In this document: positions 1 to 7,395 of the stretch, piece after piece
How the letters are laid out: every line of letters starts with the position of its first letter
How positions within the stretch are numbered: the first letter of the stretch is position 1
From: a virus
IMG/VR virus record: IMGVR_UViG_3300044645_002177
Coordinates: 1-22,597 of that record
Length of the DNA: 22,597 bases
Reading direction: 5' to 3' (one strand)
Notes under the pieces: model-generated
What the model was told of the DNA's origin: nothing
The model's input: only the letters and a program-made list of their open reading frames with translations
Databases searched by the model: none
Position numbers and translations under genes: made by a program

Positions 1-3000
1 TTCAAACGAAGCTCCTGTTGGAGTGATGAAGAATTCGATGTCGATGAATTCTAACGCCTTCGTTGGTTTTAAGTATATCTTACCTGTTAATGTGTTTCTA
101 TCTAAGTCTTCAGGTGTTGAAGAAACTGTTACACGGAAATCGTATAAACCTCTGTCTCTTCTGATTGAGTCTAAGATAGGGTTAACACTATCCAAGAATT
201 GTTGTCTAACGATTTGGTCGTTTTGTTCGAACAATAATCTTACCGCTACCGCTGAAATCAACTTACGAGCTTGAAGTAATAATCTTCTTACGTTCAATCT
301 GTTAAGTGCTGTGTCAGCAACTTGTAACGTTTTGTTACCCCAAATTACAGTTCCTACATCAGAGAAAGTTGCGATAGGGTTGATTCTACCTTGGTACAAT
401 GTGTCTCTATCTTCTTGAGTTAATTTAACTCTCGCTTTGATTGAGTTTACAAGACCTCTTGTGTAACCCGCTGATGCGAACCATGGGAATGCAATGTTAT
501 CTGTTAACGCTAAGTTTCTACAAACTTCACCTGTTGGAGGTAAGTAGATTTGTGTATTGTTTACAGTATCTCTTACTAAAATCCATGGGTAGTAAGTTGC
601 CGTGTAGTTAGAGTCAATTCCTGTGTTATCTAAGTTATCAACCGCCTCTTGTGGGTAGATGATATCTAATGAGTTTGTTCCATCAGGAGTAAACATTAGG
701 TAATCAGGAGTTGTTGCGATATACACAGAATCAGCTCTTGAGTATTGTACCATGTCGATAGCCTCCTCAACAAGGTTTGAGTTATTTACATAATCAATTG
801 CTGAAGTTGCGAATACGTTAATGTTAGTTGACTCGGGGTTAGCAAATGTTAAGATACCAAGTAAGTAAGCGTAATAGTCAGTGTTTGCAAAATCTTGAGT
901 ATTGTTTTGAACAACGATTCTCTTGAATAAACCTTGACCTGTCGCTGTTGGGTATCTTGCTGATACAGAAGCTCCCGCTAAATAACCTGTAGAACCTAAT
1001 TGGAATCTATCTAAGTTTGTTCTTGATTCTCTATAAATGTCCCAACCATCAAATCCACCCGCAAAACATACTGTGTATTTTCTTGAGTAAATAAAGTAGT
1101 AAGGGTTTTCTTGTGTTTCTGGGTCTCTTGTAAAGTTAGCAACGCCACATTCAAAAGCAGTTTCACCACTTGTTAAGAATGAGTTTGATATTGTACAAAC
1201 AGTTGCACCTGAGTCCATGTGGAAACCTTTACTTAAGTAATTCCAAGGTGTTCCGTCTACAGGTAAAGCTGATGCCACCCAGTTAGATGGATTTTGTGTT
1301 CCTTTATATTGTAAGAATGAATCATCAATCCCAAATTGACTTGAGAAACCTAAGTAACTTCTTCTTATGATGTCTCCAGCTGATTCGGTTGCATTTGCCG
1401 CTGAACCAAATGGAGGGTTGTATATTGTTTCTCCAGGGTAGTAATATTTTGTTTTAAATTGAGGTACTGGTGATGGGTTCAATACTGAAGCATATTCTCT
1501 TTGAGTATATCCATAGAATCCACAAGGAATTGCATCAATTGGTGCTTCATCCGCCATCTCAACCATTATATATCTTGATACTAAAGCGTACTCTCCATTA
1601 GATGAACCAATTTTCTTAGCCACAAAGTTGTTAGAACCTGGGTCCATATTACAGTTTGTGAATTTCTCAATAACCACAGGGTTAGCGTCAGTGTCAAAGA
1701 AATTTCTTACTAAGACATCAAATGTCATGTTATTAAATGAAAGGTTTGCGATAGACACTTTAACTTCAGTGTTTGCTGCGTCTCCATCAGATATTGAGAT
1801 GAATTTGAATAAGTTATAAACCTTATTACCTCTTAATTCTGAAACTAAGAATGGTGTACTTGGTGATTTATATTGTGTTACGTTATAAGCAATAGACTGT
1901 GGGTCTTGACTTCTAGCACCTTCAAGTGCAATTAAATCACAACTTAGACCACGAATGTAACCTTGGTTGTAAGCGTAATTTAAAGAACCAGGATAAATTT
2001 CTTCAACATATACTGGTACCTCATTTCTTGATTTACCAAAGTTATCAATTCCTAAAACTTTAGTAATATATTTAGATGAAGCTGCAGACATAGAAGTTTC
2101 AAAAGAGAAATTATCTCCGTCTTTAGTTACACCTGATAGTAAGAATGTTTCAAATGGTAATTGAGTAACTCCTGAATATTGTTCAGTACAAACCATTTGT
2201 AAGTCAGTTAATCCACTAACTTCATAAACAGGACCGTGTAAATCAGTTTCTGTACTATTACTATAAAGAGAGATACCTCTTGAACGTAAAGTCGCAATAA
2301 CCATATTATTATAATCTGTGTAAGCAGTACCAGAATAAACATATGAGTTACCTGTAATTGTTCCTGTGTAATTACCGTTACCTAAAGACACCAAGTTAGA
2401 TACTACATAATAAAACGAGTATCCTGAATACGCATTACCTGAAGTAATATCAAAGTTTGCGTAATACCAAGGGTCGTTATTATCAGAACTTAAATCGTTT
2501 GATGTTAAATTAACAGATTCAACTCCATACTCATTTACAATATTAGAATATGATAAAGATAAATTATCATAATCGGTTTCAGGGATTGAACCGTACACTA
2601 CAGCAGTTGTTGCGGATAATGACGGGTCATCCATTACAGAATCCAAATTAGTAGTAAAATCTAAACTTAAAGAAGATGTACTTCCATCAGATAATCTATA
2701 TTGATTATTTAAATTAACTGTTACAGGTCCAGGTAATGAACCAGACGTGAATATAAATGTATTACCACTTGACGTTCCTGAAAATTCAGCGATAAACGGA
2801 GAACCAGTAGATGGATTAGTTCCGATAGTTAGTGGGTCTACGTTTGCCGTTACCTTGATGCTCCAAGACGGACCAGCGTCGTATCCTGACAATCCTAAAA
2901 TTCTCGTTACGAAAAGTTGATTAGATTGTTGTAGATAAGATTTGGCGATGTACGCCGCTTCGTATTTAGGGATTTGTGTATTAACAAATTTTGTAGGTTC

Positions 3001-3192
3001 TGTTCCCCCAAAATATGCTTGAAACTCATCGTAATTTGTGATAAATATAGGTTCGAAAGCGGGACCTTTAATTGTTTCCCCTACCAATCCTAATGTAGTT
3101 ACACCCACACTCTGAGCAACAAATGATAAGTCGGTTTCAGACGTGTATACTCCAGGTGATACATATACCTTTTGATTTACTTGTGTTGCCAT
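1..3192 (-). CDS. 18: Contractile tail sheath protein, gp18-like (3' end beyond window)
   Basis: This is the polymer that surrounds the tail tube and contracts to drive the tube through the host envelope. The frame is open for all 1064 codons from the ATG at 3192 to the window edge. The N-terminus (VSPGVYTSETD, then a GxxxxGPAFEP segment) and the C-terminus (PWFASAGYTRG, LTQEDRDTLYQGRINPI, LNRLNVRRLLLQARK, RDRGLYDFRV, EFFITPTGASFE) match the conserved ends of T4-type sheath proteins, so only a few residues are missing. At over 1060 residues it is much longer than T4 gp18 (659). The extra length lies between about residues 110 and 650 and reads as Ser/Thr/Gly/Asn-rich beta-type sequence, probably surface-exposed insertion domains. 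A TATTTAT element lies 35 nt before the start. The tail tube gene would be expected just beyond position 1. The family call is nearly certain; the nature of the insertions is inferred. Confidence 0.95.
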   Translation of the reverse strand, partial: MATQVNQKVYVSPGVYTSETDLSFVAQSVGVTTLGLVGETIKGPAFEPIFITNYDEFQAYFGGTEPTKFVNTQIPKYEAAYIAKSYLQQSNQLFVTRILGLSGYDAGPSWSIKVTANVDPLTIGTNPSTGSPFIAEFSGTSSGNTFIFTSGSLPGPVTVNLNNQYRLSDGSTSSLSLDFTTNLDSVMDDPSLSATTAVVYGSIPETDYDNLSLSYSNIVNEYGVESVNLTSNDLSSDNNDPWYYANFDITSGNAYSGYSFYYVVSNLVSLGNGNYTGTITGNSYVYSGTAYTDYNNMVIATLRSRGISLYSNSTETDLHGPVYEVSGLTDLQMVCTEQYSGVTQLPFETFLLSGVTKDGDNFSFETSMSAASSKYITKVLGIDNFGKSRNEVPVYVEEIYPGSLNYAYNQGYIRGLSCDLIALEGARSQDPQSIAYNVTQYKSPSTPFLVSELRGNKVYNLFKFISISDGDAANTEVKVSIANLSFNNMTFDVLVRNFFDTDANPVVIEKFTNCNMDPGSNNFVAKKIGSSNGEYALVSRYIMVEMADEAPIDAIPCGFYGYTQREYASVLNPSPVPQFKTKYYYPGETIYNPPFGSAANATESAGDIIRRSYLGFSSQFGIDDSFLQYKGTQNPSNWVASALPVDGTPWNYLSKGFHMDSGATVCTISNSFLTSGETAFECGVANFTRDPETQENPYYFIYSRKYTVCFAGGFDGWDIYRESRTNLDRFQLGSTGYLAGASVSARYPTATGQGLFKRIVVQNNTQDFANTDYYAYLLGILTFANPESTNINVFATSAIDYVNNSNLVEEAIDMVQYSRADSVYIATTPDYLMFTPDGTNSLDIIYPQEAVDNLDNTGIDSNYTATYYPWILVRDTVNNTQIYLPPTGEVCRNLALTDNIAFPWFASAGYTRGLVNSIKARVKLTQEDRDTLYQGRINPIATFSDVGTVIWGNKTLQVADTALNRLNVRRLLLQARKLISAVAVRLLFEQNDQIVRQQFLDSVNPILDSIRRDRGLYDFRVTVSSTPEDLDRNTLTGKIYLKPTKALEFIDIEFFITPTGASFE

Positions 3193-3227
3193 TCTTTAAA
3201 TTATTCTATTGCAGATTTATTTTATTG

Positions 3228-3234
3228 ATAAATA
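3228..3234 (-). promoter_or_regulatory. TATTTAT element, candidate late promoter of tail sheath gene
   Basis: On the minus strand the heptamer TATTTAT ends 35 nt before the sheath ATG and is preceded by AA. It matches the element found before nine other genes here. The implied leader is about 30 nt, without a Shine-Dalgarno sequence. Its promoter role is inferred from recurrence. Confidence 0.45.
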
Positions 3235-3271
3235 TTAGTATCTGAATGAAAAAACTTGACTTTTGAATATC

Positions 3272-3278
3272 TATTTAT
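3272..3278 (+). promoter_or_regulatory. TATTTAT element before the small RHH gene
   Basis: The plus-strand TATTTAT ends 35 nt before the ATG at 3314. With the following A, the octamer reads TATAAATA on the minus strand, the classical T4 late-promoter word, about 79 nt from the sheath start. It could serve either direction. A TTGACT at 3256-3261 lies only 14 nt from the TATAAA at 3276, short for a sigma70-type pair. Confidence 0.35.
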
Positions 3279-3313
3279 AAACAGTATGAATTAATTCTGC
3301 CTTTTTTCTACCT

Positions 3314-3475
3314 ATGAAAACAACTAAAGAAATAAAGAACATTAAAATATCCCCTGAAGTACACGAGGTACTAAAAAAGTACTGTGATAAACGTGGGATA
3401 AAGATTTATAAATTTTTGGAAAATCTGATACTGGAAAAGTGTAAAGAAAAAAAAGATATATACGGAGAGAATTAA
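3314..3475 (+). CDS. Small ribbon-helix-helix (Arc/CopG-like) protein, 53 aa
   Basis: A short gene encodes 53 residues: a basic N-terminus, a beta-strand segment (KNIKISPEVHEVL), a helix, a turn at KRGI, then a second helix (YKFLENLILEKC). This strand-helix-turn-helix order and length fit the Arc/CopG/MetJ fold, whose dimers bind DNA in the major groove as repressors. It is the only plus-strand gene within the minus-strand tail module. Its stop codon overlaps the stop of the convergent gp15-like gene by 4 nt (TTAA serves both strands), so neither stop can drift freely. A TATTTAT element lies 35 nt upstream and there is no Shine-Dalgarno sequence. A regulatory role, perhaps on the neighbouring tail promoter, is inferred. 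The fold call rests on pattern, not on a search. Confidence 0.6.
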   Translation: MKTTKEIKNIKISPEVHEVLKKYCDKRGIKIYKFLENLILEKCKEKKDIYGEN

Positions 3476-4512
3476 ACTAATTGGGAATCAAACTGAATTG
3501 AAGCCTCTTGGGTATTGTCCGTTTTAATAATATCAATTCTTAATACGTCGTTTGTCGTTATTTGTATTTCTTGAACATCACTACCAAAATAATCGTCGTT
3601 AATATAAACATCATAACTTTCAACATTTGTTGAATTAGTAAATGTCATATTAGCAGTGAAATCAATTACATCGTTTAAACTAGTGTTTCCAACAACGTAT
3701 AAAAAGTTTGATAAAAATTCATCTGGATTTTTTGGATACTTGTTTTTTCTATTCTTTAAAAGAGTTGTATCTAATTCCATAATCTGTGATACTCTGGCAA
3801 TTGCAGGTTTTACTTGAAATTCTTCTTCGTCAATCAAATAACCCAACATTGTAAAGTCATAGTTTTGAACAAAATATTTTCTTGAATCCATATTCATTTG
3901 AGATTCATCAGAAATGTTATTCAATACAATTGGAACGTATTGTCCTTTTATAAATGTATAGGCTTGTCTTGATGAAAACTTCTGCATAATCACTTTGTTT
4001 AGTTGATTAAGCTCTCTCATTCTATTACAAATGATTTTAACACTGTAATTTATATCTACAGGTACGGGTTGGGGTATTGTATAAATGTCCATACCTTGTT
4101 CGTTTCCATTCCAAGTTGGAACTGAGGCATAATAGAATTGTTTTCTATTTGGTATTGTGTACTGTAATGATGGATTTGTTCCAAACTTAACTTCAGGTTG
4201 TCTCACCACAGTAATGAATGGAGGTTCGGGGTTGTAATCCAAATTAGTAAACAATGCGGTCTCAACATACTGAGTCCAGTTTTGAGTTGTTATAATAATA
4301 TCAACCATAGGTACAATCTTACCTGATGTTATAACCTGTAAATCTTCCTTAACAAAATCCAACATACCTCTATCCAAATCAGCATGTAATACCGACTTAG
4401 GAAGATAAGTTCCGTCTTCATTAATGTACTCAAGTAATTGTTCTCTACGAGCAGACAATGTCTTTTTTGGTACTAAAGGTAATGTAGGTTTAACCTGTTT
4501 TGGTAACGGCAT
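3472..4512 (-). CDS. Putative tail sheath stabiliser / tail completion protein, gp15-like
   Basis: In T4, gp15 caps the tail tube and sheath and forms the interface to the neck. The central part of this 346-residue protein follows the order I recall for gp15: a PVPVDINYSVKIICNRMRELN segment (T4: P-x-x-M-Y-E-L-S-I-F-T-R), then helix-like LNKVIMQKF, a loop ending in YVPIVLNNISDESQMN, then YDFTMLGYLIDEEEF near a conserved end. The C-terminal 80 residues are an extra beta-rich extension with no recognised motif. T4 gp15 is 272 residues, so this protein is longer at both ends. Its ATG follows the previous stop by one base (TAATATG), implying translational coupling. Location upstream of the sheath gene supports the call. 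Similarity is remote, and another structural role remains possible. Confidence 0.55.
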   Translation of the reverse strand: MPLPKQVKPTLPLVPKKTLSARREQLLEYINEDGTYLPKSVLHADLDRGMLDFVKEDLQVITSGKIVPMVDIIITTQNWTQYVETALFTNLDYNPEPPFITVVRQPEVKFGTNPSLQYTIPNRKQFYYASVPTWNGNEQGMDIYTIPQPVPVDINYSVKIICNRMRELNQLNKVIMQKFSSRQAYTFIKGQYVPIVLNNISDESQMNMDSRKYFVQNYDFTMLGYLIDEEEFQVKPAIARVSQIMELDTTLLKNRKNKYPKNPDEFLSNFLYVVGNTSLNDVIDFTANMTFTNSTNVESYDVYINDDYFGSDVQEIQITTNDVLRIDIIKTDNTQEASIQFDSQLV

Positions 4513-4513
4513 A

Positions 4514-5050
4514 TTATTTTTTAACTACAAATAATTTATTAGTTGAATTTATCATATCAACCTCTTTGGCTGAGTATATTGGTTCTCCACCTTTTTTATA
4601 TACAAATGAATCGTGTTTATATGGGTTATATGTTATGATATTATCTGATGTTTGAGAAGGAATCTCTTTACAAGGGTGTTCACAATAATCTAATAAATCC
4701 CCAATCACAAACGCGTGAACGTTTTTGGATTTCTCAGCACGCACTCTATCTTTACCTCCTGGTCTAACTCTAAACTCAACATCACCTAACTTAACAAAAT
4801 CTGCGTGTAGTATTACTTTAGATTTATAAGTAACTGAGAATGTGTGTTTATGTAAGTTATAATAAACCATAACTCTTTTTCCTATATATTCTTTTTCAGA
4901 GTTATCATGTCCGCACTTGTGACAGATGTAAGGGTCATCTCCTCCATCCGAAAGTTCCCAAGACCAACCACAACTATCGCAGATAACTTTACCATCGGTA
5001 ATAGTCTCTACAATTTTTCTTAATTGTGATTCTGTAACAATAACTTTCAT
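4514..5050 (-). CDS. Zinc-ribbon protein with MKVIVTES leader, unknown function
   Basis: This 178-residue protein has three visible parts. Residues 1-15 are a short amphipathic leader, MKVIVTESQLRKIVE. Residues 22-50 form a four-cysteine zinc ribbon with C24-x2-C27 and C43-x2-C46 around an acidic Asp/Gly loop. Residues 55-120 are a basic, beta-rich domain (VMVYYNLHKHTFSVTY, RVRPGGKDRVRAEKSKNVHAFVIG) of a kind I have seen in uncharacterised phage proteins. The start shares a base with the upstream stop (TAATG), and the next gene starts one base after this stop, so it belongs to the neck/tail operon. The leader ends in I-V-E, which fits the [LI]-x-E site cut by T4 prohead protease; packaging into the virion is a hypothesis. 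No enzyme activity is evident. Confidence 0.6.
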   Translation of the reverse strand: MKVIVTESQLRKIVETITDGKVICDSCGWSWELSDGGDDPYICHKCGHDNSEKEYIGKRVMVYYNLHKHTFSVTYKSKVILHADFVKLGDVEFRVRPGGKDRVRAEKSKNVHAFVIGDLLDYCEHPCKEIPSQTSDNIITYNPYKHDSFVYKKGGEPIYSAKEVDMINSTNKLFVVKK

Positions 5051-5562
5051 TATATACCTCTAAATTCGTTTTCACTAACATAATTTGCGGTAATAGACCT
5101 ATAGAAAGGTTTGTAACCACCATACGTGTGTTTATTATCAGATTTTACAAATCCATCATCTGAAACAACATAATACCTAACTCGGTCTTCTGTTTCGTAG
5201 TATCCTATATAATCCCCTTGGAAAATTTCAACTCCCATATCATCCAAAGTTTTTTGATATATAGAAAACTTCATGTTACCAGGTTCTTGAATTTCAACCT
5301 TAGAACTACCGTAAGTTTTTTGTGTTGGAGCCATGACTTGAACCAAACCTTTTAATTCAACAGGGGCCAAGAATTGTATTCCATCTTCCAAAACCTCACC
5401 ATACACATCATCAGTTTTTGTCTTTCTTCTATCAATACGATAAAGAACTATGGTAAAGTTCATGTCACCAAGTAACCACTCTTCACCCATACCGATGTCA
5501 AGGTCATAATCCTCCGCCCCGAAGAACTTACCTAATCTTGTTATTGGAACTAATTTTTGCAT
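5050..5562 (-). CDS. Putative neck structural protein (possibly gp14-like), 170 aa
   Basis: First gene of the minus-strand neck/tail operon, encoding 170 residues without signal peptide or membrane segment. It has beta-rich segments (NFTIVLYRIDRRK, DGIQFLAPVELKGLVQVM), a DDVYGE motif, and a stretch reading MKFSIYQKTLDDMGVEIFQGDYIGYYE, then a strand and a C-terminal NEFRGI. The pattern of a YG motif, a methionine-rich strand, a loop and a GD-Y/I-type strand resembles T4-type gp14 neck proteins, and its place upstream of gp15-like and gp18 genes agrees. The resemblance is weak and any small virion protein is possible. The start is fixed by a TATTTAT element 6 nt upstream and the absence of an earlier in-frame ATG in the short divergent gap. 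The stop shares one base with the next start. Confidence 0.5.
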   Translation of the reverse strand: MQKLVPITRLGKFFGAEDYDLDIGMGEEWLLGDMNFTIVLYRIDRRKTKTDDVYGEVLEDGIQFLAPVELKGLVQVMAPTQKTYGSSKVEIQEPGNMKFSIYQKTLDDMGVEIFQGDYIGYYETEDRVRYYVVSDDGFVKSDNKHTYGGYKPFYRSITANYVSENEFRGI

Positions 5563-5568
5563 ATATTG

Positions 5569-5575
5569 ATAAATA
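5569..5575 (-). promoter_or_regulatory. TATTTAT element 6 nt before the neck-operon start
   Basis: The minus-strand heptamer lies 6 nt before the ATG of the first gene of the neck/tail operon, in the 55-bp divergent gap with the helicase gene. If it acts as a -10 element, transcription would begin at or next to the AUG. The remaining gap shows only AT-rich sequence; the helicase start has just a one-mismatch version (TATTTAA near 5591). Confidence 0.45.
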
Positions 5576-5617
5576 CTCTGCTTATAACTATATTTAAGTC
5601 AAATATTTTTCTTATAG

Positions 5618-7369
5618 ATGGATGTAAGTTTAGAATCTAAAGCATTGTCTCTGTTGGAATCTTATGAAGGTGGAAACAACTACATACTTGAACTTAAAAG
5701 AAAGTCACAAATAAATAAGAAGTTTTACCCAACAAGAAGTCAATCAGAGTACATTATAAATAACCATGACAAACAACCTAAGGTTGCCAAGAAGTGGGTT
5801 ATTTTAGATGCGTATTTTGCCAAAAAATTGGCAGACGATAAACTAATGACCGAAATACCAGAAAAGGTTTGGGTTGAAAAGTTACTTGCTGATAAAGAAA
5901 AGGCATATCACATTTGGGGTAAAATTACAGAAACACAAGAACTCCACGACTTTTGGTTACCAAAGGCGGCAATTATAAAAGACAACACGGTAAAAGATGT
6001 TGTTATTAGTTATGACAAATACTCTCACCGCCCCCCGTTAGAGCACCAAAAAGAAGCAATTCAAAAACTTGTTGAAAATAAAAAGTTTATCTTGGCCGAC
6101 GACATGGGTCTTGGTAAAACCACCTCAACAATTATTGCCGCTTTAGAAACAGGTGCTAAAAAAGTTTTGATAATTTGTCCAGCAACTTTGAAGATTAACT
6201 GGAAACGTGAAATTGAAAATTACTCTGATAAATCAATATTCATTTCAGAAGGAAAAAGTTTTAGTACAGAACACGATTTTGTTATCATAAACTATGACAT
6301 TATAAAAAACTTCCATGATAGTAAGAAAAAAGATGAATCTCAAATTTTTATTGCCAATTTTGATTTGGTGGTTGTTGATGAAGCACACTATATCAAAAAT
6401 CCTACGGCGCAAAGAACAAAACTAATTAACGATATTGCAAAAAAGGTTGACAGATTGTGGTTACTAACTGGTACCCCAATGACATCAAGACCCATGGACT
6501 ATTTCAACTTGTTGAGCCTTATTGAATCACCCGTTGCAAAAAATTGGATGGCTTACGCCATTAGATATTGTAATGGATATCAATTTAATGTTGGGGGTAG
6601 AAAAGTATGGAATGTAACAGGTTCATCCAACTTGGAGGAATTAAGAGACAGAACATCTCCTCTTGTATTAAGACGATTAAAAGAAAATGTTTTGGACCTT
6701 CCAGATAAAATTATTACACCAGTTTACCTTAGATTAAAATCAAAGGCTTATGAAGAGGTTATGGGTGAGTATTATGATTGGTATGATAAAAACCCTGAAG
6801 AATCTAAATCGTTGACGGTACAATTTACAAAGCTTACAAAAATTAGACAAATAATTGCTGATGAAAAAATTAATCAGACAATTGAAATTGCTGAAAACAT
6901 TATCGAACAAGATAAGAAGGTTATTATATTCTGTAACTTTACTGACTCATTAAATAAAATTTGTCAACATTTTGGTAAAACCGCAGTAAAGGTTGATGGG
7001 TCCATGACAAAACCAGAAAGACAACACAGTGTTGACTCTTTTCAAGAAAATGAAAAAGTTAAAGTTTTTGTTGGTAATATTAAAGCGGCTGGAGTTGGGC
7101 TAACACTGACCGCGGGGGAGGCTGTTATTATGAACGACCTATCTTTTTTACCGTCAGACCACGCTCAAGCAGAAGACAGAGCGTATAGATATGGACAGAA
7201 AAATAATGTTTTGGTTTATTATCCAATATTCGAAAACACCATTGAAGGTATTATCTACGATATCCTAAACAACAAGAAACAAGTCATCGCAACTGTAATG
7301 GGTGACAATCAAAATACATCAGATGCCGCTGAAGAAATTTTGAAGAGAATCAATGAAAGTAGAAAATAA
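5618..7369 (+). CDS. SNF2-family DNA helicase/translocase
   Basis: An ATP-dependent double-strand DNA translocase of helicase superfamily 2. Residues 1-130 form an N-terminal region without clear motifs. The first RecA-like lobe has Walker A ADDMGLGKTT (K167), the Walker B box DEAH at 254-257 and motif III LLTGTPM. The second lobe carries VIIFCNF, KVDGSMTKPERQ, a GVGLTLTAGEAVIMNDL segment and motif VI QAEDRAYRYGQ with R521 and R524. The layout and 583-residue size fit the compact SMARCAL1/phage type, which anneals or remodels replication forks. In T4 a different SF2 helicase, UvsW, handles stalled forks and recombination; a similar role here is inferred. All motifs are intact. It is the first gene of the plus-strand block and is divergent from the neck operon; no Shine-Dalgarno sequence precedes it. 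Confidence 0.93.
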   Translation: MDVSLESKALSLLESYEGGNNYILELKRKSQINKKFYPTRSQSEYIINNHDKQPKVAKKWVILDAYFAKKLADDKLMTEIPEKVWVEKLLADKEKAYHIWGKITETQELHDFWLPKAAIIKDNTVKDVVISYDKYSHRPPLEHQKEAIQKLVENKKFILADDMGLGKTTSTIIAALETGAKKVLIICPATLKINWKREIENYSDKSIFISEGKSFSTEHDFVIINYDIIKNFHDSKKKDESQIFIANFDLVVVDEAHYIKNPTAQRTKLINDIAKKVDRLWLLTGTPMTSRPMDYFNLLSLIESPVAKNWMAYAIRYCNGYQFNVGGRKVWNVTGSSNLEELRDRTSPLVLRRLKENVLDLPDKIITPVYLRLKSKAYEEVMGEYYDWYDKNPEESKSLTVQFTKLTKIRQIIADEKINQTIEIAENIIEQDKKVIIFCNFTDSLNKICQHFGKTAVKVDGSMTKPERQHSVDSFQENEKVKVFVGNIKAAGVGLTLTAGEAVIMNDLSFLPSDHAQAEDRAYRYGQKNNVLVYYPIFENTIEGIIYDILNNKKQVIATVMGDNQNTSDAAEEILKRINESRK

Positions 7370-7382
7370 ACAACTTACGGAT

Positions 7383-7389
7383 TATTTAT
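7383..7389 (+). promoter_or_regulatory. TATTTAT element 6 nt before the SOD-fusion start
   Basis: It sits in the 26-nt gap between the helicase stop and the superoxide dismutase-fusion ATG, 6 nt before that ATG. This could give the second gene of the block its own start of transcription. No Shine-Dalgarno sequence competes with it. Confidence 0.45.
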
Positions 7390-7395
7390 AATCAA

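Noticed and set aside
23-274. Plus-strand 83-codon frame at the left edge
   Set aside because: Lies antisense to the conserved sheath C-terminus, which explains the sequence.
3256-3281. TTGACT ... TATAAA as a sigma70-type promoter
   Set aside because: Spacer is only 14 nt, shorter than the usual 16-18, and the element coincides with the TATTTAT signal.
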